Positions 33,182 through 42,689 of a DNA stretch of 64,000 bases are shown here, piece after piece; the first letter of the stretch is position 1, and each line of letters begins with the position of its first letter. Source of the DNA: Taishania sp964580465 (GTDB lineage Bacteria > Bacteroidota > Bacteroidia > Flavobacteriales_D > Crocinitomicaceae); the NCBI GenBank assembly GCA_964580465.1, contig CAZOKJ010000010.1, positions 11,222 to 75,221 of the forward strand, given 5' to 3'. The position numbers and the translations under genes are program-made. The notes beneath the pieces were generated by a model. The model saw only the letters and a list, made by a program, of their open reading frames with translations. It was not told the DNA's origin and did no database searches.

Positions 33182-34417
33182 CTAGACGGATTTAGCAGCG
33201 TTGATTCCTGCAATGTAACCTGTTGTCCATGCTGCTTGAAAATTAAATCCTCCAGTTATTCCATCGATATCTAACAATTCCCCAGCAAAATATAAGTTGG
33301 GGATTTTTTTTGATTCCATCGTAGAAAAATTGATTTCATTCAATGAAACACCACCTGCTGTTACAAATTCTTCTTTAAAAGTTGTTTTGCCCTTTACAGC
33401 ATATTGATCAAACAGTAAAGCAGTAACCATTTTGTTGGCTAACTTTCCTGTAATATCTTTCCATCTTACTTGTTGTGGCATTTCTTGTTTTTCCAGTAAA
33501 AAATTCCAAATTTTATTCGTAATTGGAAATGGATTGGAATTGTGAACCATTTTTTCGCCCTGTAATTTCTGATTTTTCGCAATTTCTTGACGCAATTCTT
33601 CTTCTTTCATTTCTGAAAGCCAGTTAACAAACAAATTAAATTGATAGTTTTTGTCCGCTAAAATGCGTGCTCCCCATGCGGATAATTGCAAAACAGCAGG
33701 TCCGCTTAGTCCCCAGTGGGTAATTAATAGAGGACCTTTTCCAACAAGTTTCATCCCTTCAATTTTAACCGTAGCTTGTTCTACGCTGTTGCCCATTAAA
33801 TTCTTTAAAGCATTATTTTGGATATTGAAACTAAATAATGAAGGAACAGGTGAAACTGTGCTCAATCCTAACTCTCTCAACCATTCCAAACCGATGTCCT
33901 TAGGTTGACCTCCCGTTGCTAAGATTACTTTTTGACTTGAAATAATTCCTTTTGAAGTCGTAATCTCGAAATGTTCTACTTTGTTTTTAAGTGAATTGAC
34001 ATCGTGTTGGGTTAAAATCTCAATTTTTTTTGAATAAACTTCTTGCAATAGACAGTCAATAATTGTTTGAGAATCATTGGTTGTTGGAAACATTCTATTG
34101 TCTTCTTGAGCGTACAATTTTACCCCTCTTTTTTCATACCAATCAATGGTAGATTGTGAATTGAATTGATAAAAAGCTTTGCGCAATTGTTTTTCGCCTC
34201 TTGGATAAAATCGAGCAAACTCTGTATTGTCAAAACAAGCGTGTGTAACATTGCAGCGACCGCCGCCAGAAATTTTAACTTTAGAAAGTAACTTGTTTGA
34301 CTTTTCAATGATGACTACTTTGTTGTGGGCTGTTTTTGCATGGATTGCAGCGAAAAAGCCAGCGGCCCCACCTCCAATTACAACAACGTCATACAAACCA
34401 ATAGTTGGACTAGCCAT
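33182..34417 (-). CDS. YhiN/HI0933-family FAD-dependent oxidoreductase
   Basis: 411 residues. The dinucleotide-binding motif VVVIGGGAAGFFAA lies at the start, followed by KLLSKVKISGGGRCNVTHA, the family signature. Middle motifs are ATGGQPKDIG and LLITHWGLSGPAVLQLS. The C-terminus GGFNFQAAWTTGYIAG closes the FAD site. The family is widespread but without an agreed substrate. The ATG overlaps the upstream stop by one base (TAATG), so it is translationally coupled to the MORN-repeat gene. Confidence 0.88.
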   Translation of the reverse strand: MASPTIGLYDVVVIGGGAAGFFAAIHAKTAHNKVVIIEKSNKLLSKVKISGGGRCNVTHACFDNTEFARFYPRGEKQLRKAFYQFNSQSTIDWYEKRGVKLYAQEDNRMFPTTNDSQTIIDCLLQEVYSKKIEILTQHDVNSLKNKVEHFEITTSKGIISSQKVILATGGQPKDIGLEWLRELGLSTVSPVPSLFSFNIQNNALKNLMGNSVEQATVKIEGMKLVGKGPLLITHWGLSGPAVLQLSAWGARILADKNYQFNLFVNWLSEMKEEELRQEIAKNQKLQGEKMVHNSNPFPITNKIWNFLLEKQEMPQQVRWKDITGKLANKMVTALLFDQYAVKGKTTFKEEFVTAGGVSLNEINFSTMESKKIPNLYFAGELLDIDGITGGFNFQAAWTTGYIAGINAAKSV

Positions 34418-35448
34418 TATTTTTTCTTCTTGCTTTTAGATTTGATGATTTCATCATCTTCTTTATCTGACTGTGTTGGTGCACCAAAAGAATAGGTTTC
34501 ATTGCCGTGTTCATCAAATTGATGGTCTTCTATTAAAACATCTTTCGCATAAACAGCTAAACGTTTAGGACGTTGGTCATTGTAGTATTCCTCAAACTTA
34601 CCATCTTTTTGACCCTTTTTATTATAGGTTTCAAGTGTTTGTACAAATCCTTGATAATAAAACATCTTAAATTCTCCTGATTTAACGCCATTTTCCCAAT
34701 TTTCGGTGCGTAGTAAAACGCCATCATCGTAATAGTATTTTTGCACACCATGACGTTTATCATTGACAAAATTAAGTTCCTCCACTAAGATTCCTTGCGG
34801 ATTGAACATCTTTGAAGAACCGTTTAATAAACCTTGAGAATAGTTGATAATTTTAAAAACTTTATTTCCTTTATAATACTGTTTTCTTACTCCGTGCAAC
34901 AAACCGTTTTGGTAAAATTCTAATTTTGTGGTATCGCCATTTTCCTTGAAGAACACGTGTTTACCATGTTTTTCACCTAAATAGAAGTTCATTTCCCACG
35001 CTTGAATTTGAGTAGAATCATAGTATTTACTCCAAGAACCAGACTCCGACCCCTGAATATGTGAACGGATTGCTGAGATACAACCATCTGCGTAATAGGT
35101 GGTGTCTATTCCGTTTTCTTTTCCGTTTACGAAGCTGATTCTTCGTTCCGTTAGCCCATTCATAAAGCAAGTTTCACACGTGCCAGTAAAAGGTTTACCA
35201 GCTCCATCACGATTGGCAAAGTTTTTAGCTTTACGTAAAAATAAGTCGTTCTCTTGATCGTATTCTAATTCTTCATTGCAATTGATGACACCTGCCACTT
35301 TACCGCACTCCAATAAACTCACACCTTTACGTCTTAATTCATTTGCTTTTTCATAGCAAGGTGTTTCCTTCTCTTTTTTTAAAGATTGAATTTGTCCAAA
35401 AATAAAATTTGAACTTAAAAGCAATGTTAAAAGAATGAGTTGTCTCAT
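34417..35448 (-). CDS. Exported MORN_2 (YwqK-like) repeat protein
   Basis: 343 residues. Signal peptide 1-18 (RQLILLTLLLSSNFIFGQ), followed by an N-terminal region with four Cys (CYEKANELRRKGVSLLECG, CNEE and CETC). At least eight MORN_2-type repeats follow, such as NGLLHGVRKQYYKGN, NDKRHGVQKYYYDDG and NGVKSGEFKMFYYQG. The C-terminus is Lys-rich. YwqK is annotated as an antitoxin in Bacillus, but exported Bacteroidota forms have no toxin partner here, and I do not infer toxin-antitoxin function. Probably a beta-sheet scaffold in the periplasm. Confidence 0.8.
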   Translation of the reverse strand: MRQLILLTLLLSSNFIFGQIQSLKKEKETPCYEKANELRRKGVSLLECGKVAGVINCNEELEYDQENDLFLRKAKNFANRDGAGKPFTGTCETCFMNGLTERRISFVNGKENGIDTTYYADGCISAIRSHIQGSESGSWSKYYDSTQIQAWEMNFYLGEKHGKHVFFKENGDTTKLEFYQNGLLHGVRKQYYKGNKVFKIINYSQGLLNGSSKMFNPQGILVEELNFVNDKRHGVQKYYYDDGVLLRTENWENGVKSGEFKMFYYQGFVQTLETYNKKGQKDGKFEEYYNDQRPKRLAVYAKDVLIEDHQFDEHGNETYSFGAPTQSDKEDDEIIKSKSKKKK

Positions 35449-35499
35449 GTTATTGTTGTTTAATCTAAATACTACAAAAAGAATGCCAAAAAAACGTGT

Positions 35500-36579
35500 T
35501 TAATTTTTTGATACTCCTTGAGTTATAAGGTATAAAATAGCATCTGTAAACAAAGAATCGTCTGGACTTTGATCATAAATGCAACTTCCAATTGCCTCCA
35601 ATAAACAGGTTTGAATTTTCCCTGAATGGTTCTTTTTATCATTGTACAGCAAAGAAACGATGTTGTCAATGTCATCCATTTGAATGGAAGGAATAGGGAA
35701 CCATTGAAGAATTGTATTTGCAATATCCTTAAATTCTTCTTCAGACAATAAGTTCATTTTAAAAGAAATATAACTTTCTGCAATCATCCCCATTGCCACA
35801 GCGTGACCGTGAGAAATAGGATTTTTAAACAAAAAGTGACCTTCCAAAGCATGGCCTATTGTGTGTCCAAAGTTGAGAATTTTTCGTTTGTTTTTTTCTG
35901 TTGGATCTTCGTTTACGACATTGAGCTTAATAGAAATGACTTCGCTTAAAAGTTCCTCTGTGTAGAGATCACTCAAATCATCAATTTCTTTTAATTCTTC
36001 CCAAAGATCTTTATCACTGATGAGCGCATGTTTTAACATTTCAGCTAAACCATTAACAATCTCTTCATCTTCGAGTGTTTCTAAGAAAGAAGTGTCAACA
36101 TAAATAGCTTTAGGCATTTGAATAACGCCCAATTGATTTTTATAACTATCGAGGTCAACGCCATTTTTGCCACCAATTGAAGCATCGACCATACCAAGTA
36201 GGGTAGTTGGAACATGAATAAAATCTACTCCTCTTTTAAAGATTGAAGCAATAAAACCACCCATATCAGTAACCAATCCACCACCAAGATTGATGATTAA
36301 ATCTTTTCGACCAATTTCATAGTCAGATAAAGCTTCCCAGACTTGAATACAAATATCGATGACTTTATTTTCTTCACCTGCTGGAATGAGCATTACCTCT
36401 GCACGCGCAAATACATCAAAATTAGCAATTAAATTGCTTAAACAATGTTCATGCGTATTGTCGTCAACTAAAATGACGATTTTTGACTGTGCGTAATTAG
36501 TTTTAACAAAAGATTCTATGCTTGATTCCAATAAAGAACCAATTTCAATAGAATAACCGAGACCTTCGAGTTTTGTCAT
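35500..36579 (-). CDS. aroB: 3-dehydroquinate synthase
   Basis: 359 residues. Second step of the shikimate pathway, DAHP to 3-dehydroquinate, NAD and Zn dependent. Motifs: GGGLVTDMGGFIASIFKRG, HVPTTLLGMVDASIGGKNGV, NGLAEMLKHALI and NFGHTIGHALEG with the metal-binding His/Glu residues. Third gene of hpt-adk-aroB (10 nt after adk). The pathway's last enzyme gene, aroC, is at 9.2 kb. Confidence 0.95.
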   Translation of the reverse strand: MTKLEGLGYSIEIGSLLESSIESFVKTNYAQSKIVILVDDNTHEHCLSNLIANFDVFARAEVMLIPAGEENKVIDICIQVWEALSDYEIGRKDLIINLGGGLVTDMGGFIASIFKRGVDFIHVPTTLLGMVDASIGGKNGVDLDSYKNQLGVIQMPKAIYVDTSFLETLEDEEIVNGLAEMLKHALISDKDLWEELKEIDDLSDLYTEELLSEVISIKLNVVNEDPTEKNKRKILNFGHTIGHALEGHFLFKNPISHGHAVAMGMIAESYISFKMNLLSEEEFKDIANTILQWFPIPSIQMDDIDNIVSLLYNDKKNHSGKIQTCLLEAIGSCIYDQSPDDSLFTDAILYLITQGVSKN

Positions 36580-36589
36580 TTATTGAAGA

Positions 36590-37162
36590 CTAAAGTCCAT
36601 CAATAACGTTAAACAAACGCTCAGTGATTTCATCCATTGTACCGATGCCGTTTACCTCCGAAAATTTATTTTGTTTTTGGTAGTATTCTTTAACTGGCAA
36701 TGTTTCAGCTTTGTAAACATTGATACGGTTTTGAATAATTTCTGGATTGGCATCATCAGGACGACCACTATATTCGGCACGTTTTTTTAAACGTTCTTTC
36801 AATTCATCTTCTTCCACATCTAAGGCCAACATAACAGAAATAGCAGTTCCTTCTGATGTTAAGAAAGCATCTAACGCTTCAGCTTGAGCATTGGTACGAG
36901 GAAAGCCATCAAAAATAAATCCTTTAGGATTGCTTACTTTTTTAACTTCTGATTGCAACATTTGAATAGTAACCTCGTCTGGAACCAATTGTCCCTTATC
37001 CATATAACTTTTAGCAAGCTTACCTAATTCTGTTTCCCCTTTGATGTTAGCACGGAAAATATCGCCTGTTGAAAGATGAACAAGACCATATTTTTCGATG
37101 ATACGTTCTGATTGCGTACCTTTACCTGCACCTGGAGGACCGAATAAAACGATGTTTAACAT
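36590..37162 (-). CDS. adk: Adenylate kinase
   Basis: 190 residues, the short form without a zinc-type LID insert. AMP + ATP to 2 ADP. P-loop FGPPGAGKGTQ (residues 7-17), LSTGDIFRANI (AMP binding), FDGFPRTNAQAEAL and the LID region RAEYSGRPDDANPEII are all standard. Lies 32 nt after hpt and 10 nt before aroB. Confidence 0.96.
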   Translation of the reverse strand: MLNIVLFGPPGAGKGTQSERIIEKYGLVHLSTGDIFRANIKGETELGKLAKSYMDKGQLVPDEVTIQMLQSEVKKVSNPKGFIFDGFPRTNAQAEALDAFLTSEGTAISVMLALDVEEDELKERLKKRAEYSGRPDDANPEIIQNRINVYKAETLPVKEYYQKQNKFSEVNGIGTMDEITERLFNVIDGL

Positions 37163-37194
37163 AATTGTATTTTTTTTTAAAGTGTCAAAATTAA

Positions 37195-37728
37195 TTATTT
37201 TATTTGATATATAGCATTTAAATTTCGTGCTTCACCTTCAAAATCCAACCCATAACCAATTACAAACTTGTTTTCTATCTCAAAAGCTACGTAATCTGGC
37301 ATGATTTTACCTCGATGAGCACCTTTTTTGTAGAGCAATGTACAAACTTTTATTGATTTAGGCAAGTCTTTTTGTAAATAAGTGTAAAGATAATCGACGG
37401 TGGTACCTGTATCGACAATGTCCTCAATAATGATAATGTTCTTATTTTCAATTGAAGAGGTGAGTCCCAAAACTGATTTTACTTCTCCTGATGAAGTAAG
37501 GCCTTCGTATGATTGAACACGAATAAAAAGCGTTTCACAAGGAAGGTTAATCGACTTAAGAAGATCACTAGCAAACATAAAAGCACCGTTCAAAACAATG
37601 ATAAAGTAAATTTTTTCACCTTTGTATTCTTCATTTATTTGTTGCGCAAGTACCTCAATTCGTTGGCCTATTTGATTGTTTTCGATATAAGGAACAAATT
37701 CTTTGTTTTGAAAAATGACTGTGTTCAT
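37195..37728 (-). CDS. hpt: Hypoxanthine phosphoribosyltransferase
   Basis: 177 residues. Purine salvage from hypoxanthine (and possibly guanine) with PRPP. The PRPP loop IIIIEDIVDTGTTVDYL and the flexible-loop region FIRVQSYEGLTSSGEV are clear; the base-binding segment is DYVAFEIENKFVIGYGLD. First gene of the hpt-adk-aroB operon, divergent from pyrG, with its own -7 box at 37752-37759. Confidence 0.94.
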   Translation of the reverse strand: MNTVIFQNKEFVPYIENNQIGQRIEVLAQQINEEYKGEKIYFIIVLNGAFMFASDLLKSINLPCETLFIRVQSYEGLTSSGEVKSVLGLTSSIENKNIIIIEDIVDTGTTVDYLYTYLQKDLPKSIKVCTLLYKKGAHRGKIMPDYVAFEIENKFVIGYGLDFEGEARNLNAIYQIK

Positions 37729-37751
37729 TGGTATTCATTAAGTTGAACTTA

Positions 37752-37759
37752 CAAATATA
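37752..37759 (-). promoter_or_regulatory. -7 box TATATTTG of the hpt operon
   Basis: Minus-strand exact TAnnTTTG match, 24 nt before the hpt ATG. Confidence 0.6.
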
Positions 37760-37860
37760 AATGAATTATTTATTATTTCTCTTTCAGAGCTTTCTTTTGT
37801 TGAACTTTCAAAAAAAAAGCTAAAAACCTATTTTTTTTTCCTGTGTAATGAATTTTGTAT

Positions 37861-37868
37861 TAACTTTG
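37861..37868 (+). promoter_or_regulatory. -7 box TAACTTTG of pyrG
   Basis: Exact TAnnTTTG match. TSS near 37875, ~21 nt upstream of the ATG at 37896; this rules out the upstream ATG at 37848, which lies before the box. Confidence 0.65.
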
Positions 37869-37895
37869 CGTCCCGTAGTTACAATTAGTTTTCTC

Positions 37896-39506
37896 ATGTC
37901 AAATTCAACAAAATATGTGTTTGTAACAGGCGGTGTTACATCTTCACTAGGTAAAGGAATCATTTCCGCATCTTTAGCAAAATTACTTCAAGCAAGAGGT
38001 TATTCCACCACGATTCAAAAGTTGGATCCGTATATTAATATCAATCCAGGAACTTTGGATCCGTACGAACATGGAGAATGTTATGTAACTGATGATGGTG
38101 CTGAAACGGATTTGGATTTGGGACACTATGAACGCTTTTTAAATGTTCCTACTTCTCAAGCAAATAGCGTAACTACTGGTCGTATTTATAAGTCAGTCAT
38201 CGAAAAAGAACGCAAAGGAGAATACAAAGGTAAGACTGTTCAAGTCATTCCTCATATTACGGATGAAATCAAAGATCGCATTCAGTTATTAGGTAAAAAA
38301 GGAGATTACGACATTGTAATTACTGAAATTGGTGGTACAGTTGGAGATATTGAATCTTTGCCTTATGTGGAATCAGTTCGTCAATTGATGTGGGAATTAG
38401 AAGATGATTGCATTGTAATTCATTTAACGCTCATCCCATACCTTTCAGCAGCTGGGGAATTAAAAACAAAACCGACACAACACTCTGTAAAACAATTATT
38501 GGAATTAGGAGTTCAACCTGATATTTTGGTTTGTAGAACAGAACATGAATTGGATTTGAATTTACGTCGCAAAGTAGCAAAATTTTGTAACGTAAGTATG
38601 AATGCTGTTATTGAATCCATCGATGCTGAAACAATTTACGATGTTCCTTTGATGATGCAAGAGGAAGAATTGGATAAAGTAGTGTTGGAAAAATTAAAAC
38701 TTCCATCTAAAAATCATCCTAATTTAGATTCTTGGAAAAATTTCTTAACGAATTTTAAAAATCCTCAAACAACTGTTCAAATTGGTTTGGTTGGGAAATA
38801 CGTTGAACTTAAAGATGCTTATAAATCTATTTCCGAAGCATTTATTCATGCAGGAGTGGCAAATGTTGCTAAAGTTGAAATTAAATGGATTCAGTCTGAA
38901 CAATTAATTGAAGAAAATCTTCAAGAGGAATTAGCAGGATTGGATGGTGTTTTAGTTGCACCAGGTTATGGTTCACGAGGTATTTCGGGTAAAATTTTAG
39001 CAGTGAAATATGCACGTGAAAATCAAATTCCTTTCTTTGGATTAGGCTTGGGTATGCAATGTGCTGTTATTGAATTTGCTCGCAATGTTTTAGGATGGAG
39101 TGATGCGCATTCAACTGAAATTACGGCTGAGTCTAAACATCCTGTAGTGATTCAAACAACAGAACAAACTGGAACGTTAAATGAAGGTGAGTTTGTGCGT
39201 TTAGGTGCTTATAAATGCCAATTAAAACCAAACTCTAAAGCAATGTTGGCTTACAATTCTGATGTTGTTAACGAAAGACATCGCCATCATTACGAAATAA
39301 ATAACGAATACGTGCCACAATTAGAAGAGGCTGGATTTGTTGTTACGGGTAAAAATGAAGAAAAAGGATTGGTGGAAATTATGGAATTGCCAACACATCC
39401 TTGGTTTGTTGCAACTCAATTTCATGCTGAATTTAAAAGTACAGTAGCAAACCCACACCCTTTATTTGTAGCTTTCGTTAAAGCTGCTATTGATAATCGA
39501 AAATAA
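37896..39506 (+). CDS. pyrG: CTP synthase with substituted glutaminase nucleophile
   Basis: 536 residues. UTP + ATP + ammonia (normally from glutamine) to CTP. The N-terminal synthetase domain is intact: YVFVTGGVTSSLGKG, LDPYININPGTLDPYEHGE, ETDLDLGHYERF and TEIGGTVGDIESLPY. The C-terminal class I glutamine amidotransferase domain starts near residue 300. At the nucleophile elbow, where E. coli has GICLGMQ (Cys379), this protein reads GLGLGMQ, with Gly384 (codon GGC at 39045-39047) in place of Cys. The triad His and Glu are kept in TQFHAEF. As read, glutamine hydrolysis should fail while ammonia-dependent synthesis may remain. A single T-to-G change from TGC would explain it, so a sequencing error must be excluded. 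Followed by yidC (15 nt). Confidence 0.95.
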   Translation: MSNSTKYVFVTGGVTSSLGKGIISASLAKLLQARGYSTTIQKLDPYININPGTLDPYEHGECYVTDDGAETDLDLGHYERFLNVPTSQANSVTTGRIYKSVIEKERKGEYKGKTVQVIPHITDEIKDRIQLLGKKGDYDIVITEIGGTVGDIESLPYVESVRQLMWELEDDCIVIHLTLIPYLSAAGELKTKPTQHSVKQLLELGVQPDILVCRTEHELDLNLRRKVAKFCNVSMNAVIESIDAETIYDVPLMMQEEELDKVVLEKLKLPSKNHPNLDSWKNFLTNFKNPQTTVQIGLVGKYVELKDAYKSISEAFIHAGVANVAKVEIKWIQSEQLIEENLQEELAGLDGVLVAPGYGSRGISGKILAVKYARENQIPFFGLGLGMQCAVIEFARNVLGWSDAHSTEITAESKHPVVIQTTEQTGTLNEGEFVRLGAYKCQLKPNSKAMLAYNSDVVNERHRHHYEINNEYVPQLEEAGFVVTGKNEEKGLVEIMELPTHPWFVATQFHAEFKSTVANPHPLFVAFVKAAIDNRK

Positions 39507-39521
39507 TAAGAAAACAAACGA

Positions 39522-41381
39522 ATGGATAAGAAAACCCTTATTGGATTGGTATTGATTGGAACAATTTTTTCCGTTTTTACTATTTTTAATCAACCATCAA
39601 AAGAAGAAATTGCTGCTAAACAAAAGGAACAGCAAGCTTTAGTTGATGAAAAAGCTAAAATTACTGAATCTAAAAAGAAAACAGAGAAAAAAACAGAAGT
39701 TGTTGATTCTTCTTTGACTGCAAAAAAACAAACAGCAACAGCGGTTAAGGATTCTTTGGTTTATATGGAAAATGACAAATACCGCGTGGCCTTCAATACA
39801 ACAGGAGGGATTGTAGCTGGTGTTTGGTTGAAAGAATATGAAACTTACCAAGATTTTGCAAAAGACGATGGTAAAATAACGCCTCTAACTTTGTTCAAAA
39901 ACGGGGATGCTGTCAATCAATTGGTTTTTGATGTGAATGGAAAAAAAGTGAAAACTGGAAAATTGCCGTTTACGATTAAAACTCAAACTGACAAATCAAT
40001 TGTTTTTGAAACTGAAATTGCTCCTGGTAAAACAATTGAAAACCAATATACATTATCAGCCAATACATTTGACTTAAACTATACCATTAATTTTAAAGGT
40101 TTAGGTGATGTTGTTAATCCTAAAAATGTTGCTTTAAATTGGGATGTAGCTTATAGAAAAACAGAACGTTTATTTAGCGAACAGCGTCGTGTTTCTACTA
40201 TTTGTATGAATTATTCGAAAGAAGGATTTGATTACTTAAAAGAAATGGCTGATGACCAGGAAGATGCAGAAGATAACGTGGAGTGGGTTTCTTACAAACA
40301 AAGTTACTTCTCTTCTTTTATGCGTCCAGAAAAACCATTTTTAAAGGAAGGAACCAAATTTAAGGTAACTACTTACAAAAAAGGTGATGAAAGAGAATGG
40401 ACGAATTTAAAAGACTTCTCTTCAACGATGACCTTAGATTTGGGTAACACTGACAATGCTTCTTTTTCAATTGATTGGTTTTTTGGACCTAATGATTATC
40501 AATTGTTAGCATCTTATGATCGTGGTTATGACCATATTTTAAATTACGGTTGGGGATTGTTCCGTTGGATTAATTTATATGCGATTCAACCTGTGTTTAA
40601 TTTCTTGTCAAATTCCATGCTACTTTCAGGTGGTATTGCCATTTTAGTGTTGACATTGGTATTGAAATTTATTTTAATGCCTATTCAATGGAAAATGTAT
40701 GTTTCATCAGCTAAAATGCGAATTTTAAAACCAGAAATTGATGAAATTAATGCGAAGTACAGCAAGCCAGAAGATGGAATGAAAAAGCAGATGGAAATTA
40801 TGTCGCTTTACAAAGAATCGGGGGCAAGCCCATTCTCTGGATGTATTCCATCACTTATTCAAATGCCAATTTTATTAGCCGTTTTCCGATTTTTCCCAAC
40901 TACATTTGAATTGCGCCAACAATCGTTCTTGTGGGCTAAAGATTTATCTTCTTATGACTCTATTTGGGATTTTGGATTCAATGTATGGCTCTACGGAGAT
41001 CACGTTTCTTTGTTTACTTTGTTGATGGCAGGTACAACGCTTATTTATACTATGTTGAATAGCGGTAATATGTCAACTCCTCAACAACCAGGAATGCCAA
41101 ACATGAAAGTCATTATTTATATGATGCCAATTATGATGATTTTCTTCTTTAATAACTATTCTTCAGGTTTGAGTTACTATTACTTTATTTCAACGTTGAT
41201 TTCCATCTTGTTGATGTTAGTAATTAAAAAATTCTTCGTTGATGAAGAGAAATTAAAAGCAAAAATGGCTGCTAAAAAAGCAGAAGCAGCAACTTCTCCA
41301 AAGAAAAAATCGAAATTTCAAGAGCGCTTAGAGCAAATGCAAAAAGTGCAACAAGAGCAAATGAAAAATAGAAAAAAATAA
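39522..41381 (+). CDS. yidC: Membrane protein insertase YidC
   Basis: 619 residues. N-terminal membrane anchor (LIGLVLIGTIFSVFTIF), a Lys-rich linker, the large periplasmic beta domain (~85-340) and the conserved five-helix insertase core. The core includes GGIAILVLTLVLKFILMPIQW, SGCIPSLIQMPILLAVFRFFP, the MPIMMIFFFNNYSSGLSYYYF helix and a basic C-terminal tail (KKKSKFQERLEQMQ) that can contact the ribosome. It inserts inner-membrane proteins alone or with SecYEG. Gram-negative type. Follows pyrG closely and ends at a strong terminator. Confidence 0.95.
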   Translation: MDKKTLIGLVLIGTIFSVFTIFNQPSKEEIAAKQKEQQALVDEKAKITESKKKTEKKTEVVDSSLTAKKQTATAVKDSLVYMENDKYRVAFNTTGGIVAGVWLKEYETYQDFAKDDGKITPLTLFKNGDAVNQLVFDVNGKKVKTGKLPFTIKTQTDKSIVFETEIAPGKTIENQYTLSANTFDLNYTINFKGLGDVVNPKNVALNWDVAYRKTERLFSEQRRVSTICMNYSKEGFDYLKEMADDQEDAEDNVEWVSYKQSYFSSFMRPEKPFLKEGTKFKVTTYKKGDEREWTNLKDFSSTMTLDLGNTDNASFSIDWFFGPNDYQLLASYDRGYDHILNYGWGLFRWINLYAIQPVFNFLSNSMLLSGGIAILVLTLVLKFILMPIQWKMYVSSAKMRILKPEIDEINAKYSKPEDGMKKQMEIMSLYKESGASPFSGCIPSLIQMPILLAVFRFFPTTFELRQQSFLWAKDLSSYDSIWDFGFNVWLYGDHVSLFTLLMAGTTLIYTMLNSGNMSTPQQPGMPNMKVIIYMMPIMMIFFFNNYSSGLSYYYFISTLISILLMLVIKKFFVDEEKLKAKMAAKKAEAATSPKKKSKFQERLEQMQKVQQEQMKNRKK

Positions 41382-41386
41382 ACTGT

Positions 41387-41414
41387 AAGCCGTTCTTTTT
41401 AGAGCGGCTTTTTT
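41387..41414 (+). terminator. Terminator of the pyrG-yidC transcript
   Basis: 10-bp stem with one G-T pair (41387-41396 with 41401-41410), TTTT loop, then TTTTTT. Confidence 0.85.
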
Positions 41415-41435
41415 ATTGCTCAATTGCAGTCTATT

Positions 41436-41467
41436 TTTGCTTTAGACGAAAAATCAACGTATATTTG
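41436..41467 (+). promoter_or_regulatory. Complete -33/-7 promoter of purK
   Basis: TTTG (41436-41439), 20-nt spacer, TATATTTG (41460-41467): the best full match to the Bacteroidota housekeeping promoter (TTTG-N19-21-TAnnTTTG) in the window. The ATG follows 20 nt later. Confidence 0.75.
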
Positions 41468-41487
41468 TATCCAAAATTTACAATCAA

Positions 41488-42615
41488 ATGAATCAAAAAC
41501 TTGGAATATTAGGAGGTGGTCAATTAGGCAGAATGTTTATTCAAGAAGCCATTTCATATAACGTTGATGTGCATATATTAGATGGAGATGTAAATGCTCC
41601 GTGTAAAAATATAGCCACTACTTTCCAAGTTGGAAGCATTACTGATTATGAAACGGTGTTGGCTTTTGGTGCTGATAAAGATGTTATTTCAGTTGAGATT
41701 GAAAACGTGAGCATTGAAGCTTTGGAAGAGTTGGAGAGACAAGGAAAAAAAGTGTTTCCTCAACCAAGAGTTTTGAAAATCATTAAAGACAAAGGCTTAC
41801 AAAAACAATTTTATGCTGATAATGGACTGCCAACGGCTCCATTTTTATTGGTTCAGGACAAAAAAGAAGTTGAATCAAACACAAATTTCTTGCCTGCTGC
41901 ACACAAATTGAGAACAGGAGGATATGACGGTAGAGGAGTGGTGCTTTTAAAATCTGAGTCTGACTTAAGTCAAGCTTTCGATGCACCGGGTGTGTTGGAA
42001 CAATTTGTACCTTTTGCAAAAGAATTATCAGTGATTGTAGCTCGAAATGAACAAAAACAAACTGTTGCTTACCCAGTGGTAGAATGTGAGTTCAGTCCAA
42101 CCTTAAACTTGGTTGAATTCTTGTTCGCCCCAGCTTCCATTTCACCAGAAATTGAAGAAAAGGCTAAAAACATAGCGCTTCAAGTGATTGAAAAATTAGA
42201 CATGGTTGGAATTTTAGCTGTTGAGATGTTTTTGTTAGAAAATGGCGATATTTTGATTAACGAAGTGGCTCCACGCCCTCATAATAGTGGACATCATACC
42301 ATTGAGTGTAATTACACCTCACAGTTTGAACAGCACATGCGTTCAATTCTAAATATGCCTTTAGGAGCAACGGACATTGTTTTGCCCGGTGTTATGATTA
42401 ACCTTTTAGGAGCGCCTGGACACACAGGAAATGCGTTTGTTGAAGGAATGGAAAAAGCCATGCAACAAAAAGGTGTTTACTTCCACTTATATGGCAAAAA
42501 AGAAACCAAACCACATCGCAAAATGGGGCACATAACAGTCGCATTAACAGACTTAGAAGAAGCTAAAGTTATTGCTCGAAATCTCCTTCAAAAAATTAAG
42601 GTGGTTGCTCGATAG
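41488..42615 (+). CDS. purK: 5-(carboxyamino)imidazole ribonucleotide synthase
   Basis: 375 residues. ATP-grasp enzyme of purine synthesis: AIR + bicarbonate + ATP to N5-CAIR. Motifs: LGILGGGQLGRMF, DVISVEIENVSIEAL, LRTGGYDGRGVVLL (ATP lid), EMFLLENGDILINEVAPRPHNSGH (metal and ATP binding) and HLYGKKETKPHRKMGHIT. purE is not adjacent. Single-gene unit with an ideal promoter. Confidence 0.95.
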   Translation: MNQKLGILGGGQLGRMFIQEAISYNVDVHILDGDVNAPCKNIATTFQVGSITDYETVLAFGADKDVISVEIENVSIEALEELERQGKKVFPQPRVLKIIKDKGLQKQFYADNGLPTAPFLLVQDKKEVESNTNFLPAAHKLRTGGYDGRGVVLLKSESDLSQAFDAPGVLEQFVPFAKELSVIVARNEQKQTVAYPVVECEFSPTLNLVEFLFAPASISPEIEEKAKNIALQVIEKLDMVGILAVEMFLLENGDILINEVAPRPHNSGHHTIECNYTSQFEQHMRSILNMPLGATDIVLPGVMINLLGAPGHTGNAFVEGMEKAMQQKGVYFHLYGKKETKPHRKMGHITVALTDLEEAKVIARNLLQKIKVVAR

Positions 42616-42689
42616 GGGGGAGTTAACACCACTAAACTTTTGTTGATTATTTTTTTAAATCCTATTGTTTTTTTTACTAATTTAGTAGA

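Noticed and set aside
34417..35448. Toxin-antitoxin system (YwqK antitoxin annotation)
   Set aside because: The protein has a signal peptide and the adjacent genes are an oxidoreductase and aroB; no toxin is nearby.
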